Assembly: GCA_024640315.1 (NCBI GenBank)
Contig: JAHEFF010000009.1
Location: forward strand, 20,316 to 84,315
Source of the DNA: Woeseiaceae bacterium
GTDB taxonomy: Bacteria > Pseudomonadota > Gammaproteobacteria > Steroidobacterales > Woeseiaceae
DNA length: 64,000 nt
Direction of reading: 5' to 3'
How positions within the stretch are numbered: the first letter of the stretch is position 1; every line of letters begins with the position of its first letter. The translations under genes were made by a program, and so were the position numbers. The notes below the pieces were generated by a model. It searched no databases. It was given only the letters and a program-made list of their open reading frames with translations, and was not told the origin of the DNA. Positions 59,010-64,000 of the stretch are shown here, piece by piece.

Positions 59010-59690
59010 TCAGTCTTCCGGGTGGCAGGTGCAGGGGACTCTCAAGAGCACGGTTTCCATGCACGCTTGCGGGCTGCATCGCGTTTGCGGATGGTGTTTG
59101 GCGCCGCAGCAACATTGTTCGCCCGGCATGACATAATCAAGTATCAGGTGGACGCGGTCGTCCGGTCCGTTGTTGTGCACCGAGTGCATCCGCCGGTTGT
59201 TGATCTCGGTCAGCTGACCTTCGCGTATATTGATGGTTTCCTTGCCGACGGTGAAGAGCACCTGGTCGTTCGTGACAATCGGCAAATGGATGCGGTGCGA
59301 ATGCGTTAAGGAAAAATTCATGTCCTGGTGCTCGGCAATGCTACAGCCCGCTTTGAGCCTGACGAGCGATGCACGAATGAAATAGCCGCTGCCATTCTCC
59401 CGGATGAGCCGCTGACCGGTCTCGGTTTCCTCAAAGTGATCCGCGGCCATCCACAAGGCCGGGCGCATCGCTACCTCGAATATCGCCAGCATTGGCAGGC
59501 GCGTGGGATGGCTGTGCCGAAAATCGGGGTCGTATACCAGGCCGATGGTGTGAGTGTGCTGGTGAACTTCGTAGCGCCTCTGGCGGGTCGAGAAACTGGT
59601 CCATTGCGCTTCGGTCAGGTTCCGGACGAGACTCTTCAGCTCTGCGATGTCGATATCGCCGATGTGAAAGAAATTGCCAGGAAAATTCAT
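59010..59690 (-). CDS. Asp/Asn beta-hydroxylase-like protein with Cys-rich tail
   Basis: 226 residues. Fe/2-oxoglutarate fold: RASLVRLKAGCSIAEHQDMN (His121), SHRIHLPIVTND (Arg for 2OG), EGQLTEINNRRMHSVHNNG (His169) and DDRVHLILDYV. This matches the second domain of the fusion protein, including the RIHLPIVTN / RVHLPIVTN and IN.....H. .N.G pattern. After the fold ends (about 190) comes a tail with seven Cys among 34 residues (CCCGAKHH, RCSPQACMETV, RVPCTCHPED), with two His, suited to metal binding. Convergent with the halogenase (7 bp between stops) and divergent from the TonB receptor. Confidence 0.8.
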   Translation of the reverse strand: MNFPGNFFHIGDIDIAELKSLVRNLTEAQWTSFSTRQRRYEVHQHTHTIGLVYDPDFRHSHPTRLPMLAIFEVAMRPALWMAADHFEETETGQRLIRENGSGYFIRASLVRLKAGCSIAEHQDMNFSLTHSHRIHLPIVTNDQVLFTVGKETINIREGQLTEINNRRMHSVHNNGPDDRVHLILDYVMPGEQCCCGAKHHPQTRCSPQACMETVLLRVPCTCHPED

Positions 59691-59982
59691 TACTTGGACT
59701 GCGGGTCCCGTGGAAATGTAGCCCGCATCATAACCACAGTTTGCGGGCGCTGCAGCGGTCTTGGCCGATTGGCGGCCGGAATATTTTGGGCCGGCTCATT
59801 ACCTATACGTATATCCGCCTATAAATGATCGGGCTTATGCCATTTTTATACGATTGACCACCCGATGGGGGTATGGCACGATCAAAACACGTGTACTGCA
59901 CCACCATTCCTGAGTCGGCGAGGAATAACTTGCCGAGCGGGATGTCTGTATTTAAAAAAGTCATTTATTCGGGGGATTCAAA

Positions 59983-62900
59983 ATGACGAGAAGTAATTCC
60001 ACGCCGTCCGACGTCAAGCCTGTCAATTGGAACCCGGCGCTGACACCGTTGTCCGCCGCCGTTTTGGCAGCGCTCTATCCGGGCGCGCAGGCCGTGGCGC
60101 AAGATAACCAGGCTTATGACGACGACGAGGCCATTGAAGAAGTCATCGTCATTGGCTCGCGTATCCGCAGAGACACTTATTCGAGTCCGTCACCCGTCGA
60201 TGTGGTCCTGACTGAAGGCGCATCGGCCCGCGGCATCAGTGATGTCGCCACAATGCTGCAGACGACAACCGTCGCAGCGGGCTCGCCGCAGGTGACTGCC
60301 GCTATATCAGCCGGCGGCACCAGCCTTGGCAATGCGGTGAATGGCGGCCTGGGCACAAATACTCTGTCCATTCGAGGACTGGGGGCCAACCGCACGCTCG
60401 TGTTGCTCAACGGTCGCCGTGCCGGACCCTCGGGTGTGCAGGGATCCGTGTCCTCATTTGATCTGAACTCGATACCAATGTCGTCGATTGAGCGTGTCGA
60501 GGTACTGAAAGACGGTGCGTCGTCAATTTACGGTTCTGATGCGGTTGCTGGCGTGGTCAACATCATTACCAAGAAGGACGATGGCGCGACATTCGACGCA
60601 TTTATTTCAGCGCCCGAGCAATCAGGCGGCGAGCAGCTGCGTCTTAGTGGCTCGTATGGCAAGACATTCGAGCGAGGCAGAATCCGCGTCACCGCTGACT
60701 ATAACAAGACAGAAATCATGCAGCGCAGGGACCGGGATTTCTTCGCTTGCGAGGAAGATTACGTATTCGACCCGGCAACGGGTGAGCGCGCGGATTTGAT
60801 TGATCCGCGAACCGATAAGTATCTCTGCAATGACCTCCCCTGGGGCCATGTCTGGGTATACGACTACGCGGCGGATGTAGGTGGTGCTGGCGACGGCACG
60901 ACCAATGTGGGCGCGGCACCTTATCTGTTGCAGTATGATTTCGACGGATCGCTGGCGGCCAATGGCTTGCCTCCGCTGGCAGCACCAACGAATCCCAATC
61001 ACATGACCACACCGACGGGCTGGTACCCGATCCGCCAGGGCGACGCTCTGTCGAATTCGCTCTACGATGCTCAGCACCCCTTGCATGGCACGCAAACGCT
61101 GGTGCCGGAAAATGAGTCTATGACGTTGTTCCTCGAGGGCGAATACAACATCACCGACAACGTTTCGGCCTACACAGAGGTACTGTTGAACCGGCGCGAA
61201 ACCGTTAACGTAGGTTATCGCCAGATCTGGACCTACATCTACAACTACGACTCCCAGGACCTGGGCTGGGGCAGCGATCCGTTCAGCACTGGCTGGACCG
61301 GCGCGCAATGGTTGAGCCCGCTGTCGATTACCGATCATAATGATCAGTCCGTCACCGTTGATTACACACGCTTCGTCGCCGGGCTAACCGGCGAAACGGA
61401 GAACATCCTGCCTGGCTGGACCTGGGACGTGTCGGTTCAGTACAGCAAGTCCGACGGTGAATATGTGACTGACCAGGTCCTGAAGGATTCGCTGGAGTAT
61501 GCGTTCTTCAGGACCGCTTCCTGCGCCGGAGAATTATCCCCTGTATCGAACAAGGAGTGCGTCGATATTGACTGGCTGGACCCGAATTTCCTTGCCGGAG
61601 ACATTCCTCAGAATGTGAAGGATTTTCTCTTCGACAGGGAGCTGGGAACGACCGAATATACGCAGTGGTCGCTCGACGGCTCCATGACGGGTGACTTGTT
61701 CGAGATGCCGGCCGGCACTGCCGCCGCGGCTTTCGGGTTCCATTATCGAGAAGATGAAATCCTGGATAGGCCGGGAGCCATTACGCTTGCGGACAATAGC
61801 TGGCAAGCGGACGCGGCCGGAATTACTGCGGGTTCAGACACTACCGTGGCGGTATTTGCCGAGATCGATATCCCCCTTCTTGCGGACAAACCGCTGATTG
61901 ACTTCCTGGATTTCAACGCCTCTGTTCGGTACACGGATGTCGACTCTTACGGAGATGACACGACCTACAAGGTGGGCATGAACTGGGCGCTCACTGACTC
62001 GTTCCGCGCGCGATCGACCTTTGGCACGTCGTTCCGCACGCCGGCGCTTTATGAGCTGTACCTTGCGGACCAGACGACCAGCATATCCGCACGAAGTGCG
62101 GATCCGTGTATCAACTGGGCCAACAACCTGGCGCTTGGGACTATCAACCAGCGAACTGCAGATAATTGCGCCGCGGATGGAATCCCACCCGATCATGTTG
62201 CGACGGTGGGGCCGAGCATCCTGACAGGTGGCGGATTCGGCGTACTTACTGCCGAAACGTCCGAGGCGTTTACGTTCGGCGTCGTCTGGCAGCCGGCATT
62301 TACCGAGCTTAGCGTGTCAGCGGATTATTTCGACATCCTGGTCGAAGACCAGGTGGACAAGATCGGCGGCCAGCGAATCGTGGCCGGGTGTTACAACTCA
62401 CCGTTCTTCCCCAATGAGCCACTCTGTGACCAGTTTGATCGCAGCGCGGCAGATGCGCCGTTGCCGAACGCGATTCTTGAGATCAGGGACAGCTTCATCA
62501 ATGTCGCCAAGCAGCAGATCAAGGGCATGGACATAGCAGCGCAGTGGACTACGGAGGCGGGCCGTCTCGGCACGTTGTCTATTGATACCCAGTGGACTCT
62601 CACTTTCGAGGACATCGTCGCGCTCTTTGACGAGACCCAGGAAGATCTGGCCGGTGAGGCTGGCCATCCCGATGTGGTAGGTAATTTGAACGTCGTGCTG
62701 GATATGGAAAATTGGTCGTTCTTCTATGGTTTGAATTACATCGGTGAAACCAACAACTTCGCGAGCTTCGGCCGTACCACGGTCACGAGTTCGGAAGGTA
62801 ACCAGGTGAACATTGACTTGATCGGTGAAGCGACCGTTTATCACAGTCTGTCTGCGAGCTACGACTTCGATAACGGGCTGGTCGCAAGACTTGGTGTTGC

Positions 62901-63045
62901 TAACCTCCTGGATGAGACACCACCGAGGCTGACCGCAAGAAGCACCGCCAACGAAGTTGACGTTCTCGGCAATGTGGCGTTCTACTCGCAATATGACTGG
63001 CTGGGACGCCGCGTGTTCGCCAACCTGACGATGAACTTCGACTAA
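59983..63045 (+). CDS. TonB-dependent receptor (large, no STN domain)
   Basis: 1020 residues; GGGGGATTC ribosome site. An export signal (PLSAAVLAALYPGAQAVAQ) is followed by a TonB-box-like EEVIVIGSRIRR, a plug with TNTLSIRGLGANRTLVLLNG and DGASSIYGSDAVAGVVNIIT, and a barrel ending in LTMNFD. The long extracellular loops contain several Cys (CEEDYVFD, LCNDLPWG, SCAGELSP). This is the Caulobacter/Xanthomonas-type receptor class often found beside tryptophan-halogenase-family genes and linked with oligosaccharide or modified-substrate uptake. Ends in a strong UUCG terminator before the next gene. Confidence 0.92.
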   Translation: MTRSNSTPSDVKPVNWNPALTPLSAAVLAALYPGAQAVAQDNQAYDDDEAIEEVIVIGSRIRRDTYSSPSPVDVVLTEGASARGISDVATMLQTTTVAAGSPQVTAAISAGGTSLGNAVNGGLGTNTLSIRGLGANRTLVLLNGRRAGPSGVQGSVSSFDLNSIPMSSIERVEVLKDGASSIYGSDAVAGVVNIITKKDDGATFDAFISAPEQSGGEQLRLSGSYGKTFERGRIRVTADYNKTEIMQRRDRDFFACEEDYVFDPATGERADLIDPRTDKYLCNDLPWGHVWVYDYAADVGGAGDGTTNVGAAPYLLQYDFDGSLAANGLPPLAAPTNPNHMTTPTGWYPIRQGDALSNSLYDAQHPLHGTQTLVPENESMTLFLEGEYNITDNVSAYTEVLLNRRETVNVGYRQIWTYIYNYDSQDLGWGSDPFSTGWTGAQWLSPLSITDHNDQSVTVDYTRFVAGLTGETENILPGWTWDVSVQYSKSDGEYVTDQVLKDSLEYAFFRTASCAGELSPVSNKECVDIDWLDPNFLAGDIPQNVKDFLFDRELGTTEYTQWSLDGSMTGDLFEMPAGTAAAAFGFHYREDEILDRPGAITLADNSWQADAAGITAGSDTTVAVFAEIDIPLLADKPLIDFLDFNASVRYTDVDSYGDDTTYKVGMNWALTDSFRARSTFGTSFRTPALYELYLADQTTSISARSADPCINWANNLALGTINQRTADNCAADGIPPDHVATVGPSILTGGGFGVLTAETSEAFTFGVVWQPAFTELSVSADYFDILVEDQVDKIGGQRIVAGCYNSPFFPNEPLCDQFDRSAADAPLPNAILEIRDSFINVAKQQIKGMDIAAQWTTEAGRLGTLSIDTQWTLTFEDIVALFDETQEDLAGEAGHPDVVGNLNVVLDMENWSFFYGLNYIGETNNFASFGRTTVTSSEGNQVNIDLIGEATVYHSLSASYDFDNGLVARLGVANLLDETPPRLTARSTANEVDVLGNVAFYSQYDWLGRRVFANLTMNFD

Positions 63046-63077
63046 CGGCAACCTGGTTTTTAAAACTGAAGATGGAA

Positions 63078-63103
63078 AACACGTCGGCTTCGGCCGACGT
63101 GTT
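63078..63103 (+). terminator. Intrinsic terminator with UUCG tetraloop
   Basis: Perfect 11-bp stem, AACACGTCGGC pairing with GCCGACGTGTT, closed by TTCG and followed by CGTTT, 33 bp after the receptor stop. This is a very stable hairpin and should separate the receptor transcript from the flavoprotein gene. Confidence 0.75.
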
Positions 63104-63145
63104 CGTTTCCGGTACCTGTAATTCTTGTTTCGAAGAAATTTGAAA

Positions 63146-64000
63146 ATGGGTAAGAAAAAGGACATTCGATTACTGTCATCTGATATTTCCCGCCGGGATT
63201 TCGTCAACGGAACCCTGGTTGGCGTCGGCGCTGCGTTGCTCGGATCGTCGGCACCGTTGCACGCGGCACGGCAAAAACCTGTCGGTGTGTTCAATGATGC
63301 CTGGACGGGTTTTGGCGGCGTCGGTGACTATGCCGTTTCCAACGGTAACGTGGCATCTGTCAGGGATGCGGCGCATCTGATCAGAGATGGACTGACCGAA
63401 TCGATGCTGGATGACGTTGACGATACGGGCGAAGAATACGACCTGGTTGTCATTGGCGGGGGGTTCTCCGGAATCGGGGCGGCCTATCAATTCCGCAAAG
63501 ACCACGGAGACACCGGGAAGTGCCTTGTCATCGAGAATCACCCGGTCTACGGCGGAGAAGCGAAGCAAAACGAATTTGACGTCGATGGATACCGGCTTTA
63601 CGGCCCGCAGGGGTCGAATGACTTCGGTCCTCCTGACAAGGAGAGCGACAGCCTGATCGCCGATATATACCGGGATACGGGGTTGCCTTTCGAGTACGAG
63701 TTCGTCACGCCAGACCCGAAAAAGACCAGGGTGAAGGCCCCGTTGGAGCATTTTTACGGCGTCTACTGGGAAGAGGACCGATACGATACAGGGTACTTCC
63801 TGGGCGAGGAGGCCGAGACGCCGTGGGTACTCAATCCGAGAAAAGACAAGCTGGCGCGGCTGCCCTGGTCTGACGAGTTCAAGGCGGAGTTGAATCGGGC
63901 GTTTGCAGACAAAGAGGAATACTACCAGGGGGAAGATCTGGACCGCTGGCTCGACAGCATGTCCTACAAGGATCTCCTCGAAAAAGTGATGGGGTATAGC
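63146..64000 (+). CDS. Tat-exported SpdH-like FAD protein (5' part, runs off window)
   Basis: 285 codons are visible with no stop to the window edge. ATG 63146 gives a Tat signal ISRRDFVNGTLVGVGAALLG and cleavage near PLHAARQ. FAD-binding YDLVVIGGGFSGIGAAYQFR, with ENHPVYGGEAKQNEFDVDGY, parallels the gene at 43380 (LDNHDDFGGHAKRNEYQIDG). It is a second member of that spermidine-dehydrogenase-like family, with a different N-terminal linker (KPVGVFNDAWTGFGGVG). It follows the receptor terminator, so it may have its own promoter. Confidence 0.85.
   Translation, partial: MGKKKDIRLLSSDISRRDFVNGTLVGVGAALLGSSAPLHAARQKPVGVFNDAWTGFGGVGDYAVSNGNVASVRDAAHLIRDGLTESMLDDVDDTGEEYDLVVIGGGFSGIGAAYQFRKDHGDTGKCLVIENHPVYGGEAKQNEFDVDGYRLYGPQGSNDFGPPDKESDSLIADIYRDTGLPFEYEFVTPDPKKTRVKAPLEHFYGVYWEEDRYDTGYFLGEEAETPWVLNPRKDKLARLPWSDEFKAELNRAFADKEEYYQGEDLDRWLDSMSYKDLLEKVMGYS

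Noticed and set aside
62398..63294. 298-aa minus-strand frame, and a similar one at 63176-63751
   Set aside because: They overlie the TonB receptor end and the Tat flavoprotein start on the plus strand, which carry clear motifs.
1..64000. tRNA, rRNA, CRISPR arrays, insertion sequences, phage or plasmid genes
   Set aside because: I saw no cloverleaf or repeat-spacer patterns, no transposase or integrase and no terminal inverted repeats in reading the gaps.

Overview
The window looks like chromosomal DNA from a Gram-negative, probably marine or sediment gammaproteobacterium. The evidence is two TonB-dependent receptors, an Omp85 protein, several lipoproteins, Tat and Sec signals, many c-type cytochromes, moderately high GC and dense gene packing. 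The gene mix is reminiscent of Woeseiales/Chromatiales-like lineages, but this is inference from gene content only. I see no rRNA, tRNA, CRISPR array or insertion sequence. No stretch over 300 bp lacks a gene.

0-10 kb: the 3' end of a di-heme peroxidase gene, a lipoprotein phosphoesterase and an AhpD-like protein on the plus strand. On the minus strand lie a complete ECF sigma / FecR / STN-TonB receptor signalling unit and an Omp85 barrel protein followed by an LTA-synthase-like phosphotransferase.

10-26 kb: a patchwork that reads like a stress or maintenance island. It holds a proline-rich micro-protein coupled to a cytochrome c lipoprotein, a four-gene operon ending in an ion channel with an aberrant selectivity filter, a PolX-type helix-hairpin-helix protein without a polymerase domain, NAD salvage (pncA-pncB), a DUF3187/DUF3943 pair, an overlapping LonB / USP / M50-CBS protease operon, and a decayed erythromycin-esterase remnant. 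An 18-bp element occurs twice, once in each of two promoter regions, in the same orientation to the downstream gene.

26-34 kb: a tri-haem cytochrome c, then a tight operon of DUF1592-type haem protein, DUF1552 Tat protein, a three-repeat COG4315-like secreted protein and an unknown exported protein, followed by a branched-chain aminotransferase. 34-39 kb holds an M16 peptidase, a 64-residue zinc-ribbon protein, a SnoaL-AraC fusion regulator with a small partner, and a MOSC protein.

39-52 kb (all minus strand): two paralogous triads, each made of two COG1233-like FAD oxidoreductases and one GcvT-like T-protein. They flank an S9 peptidase and a Tat-exported spermidine-dehydrogenase-like flavoprotein. 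The two oxidoreductase types are in opposite order in the two triads. Next come two divergent EutQ-like cupins and an aldehyde dehydrogenase.

54-64 kb: a protein fusing sulfotransferase, aspartyl/asparaginyl beta-hydroxylase-like and TPR domains; a second sulfotransferase; a flavin-dependent tryptophan-halogenase-family enzyme with its catalytic residues intact; a second beta-hydroxylase-like protein with a Cys-rich tail; a 1020-residue TonB receptor; and a second Tat/FAD flavoprotein running off the window. I infer that 39-64 kb is an uptake and oxidative-demethylation/deamination module for an unidentified substrate, next to an enzyme set able to sulfate, hydroxylate and halogenate. This is the most promising region for something undescribed.
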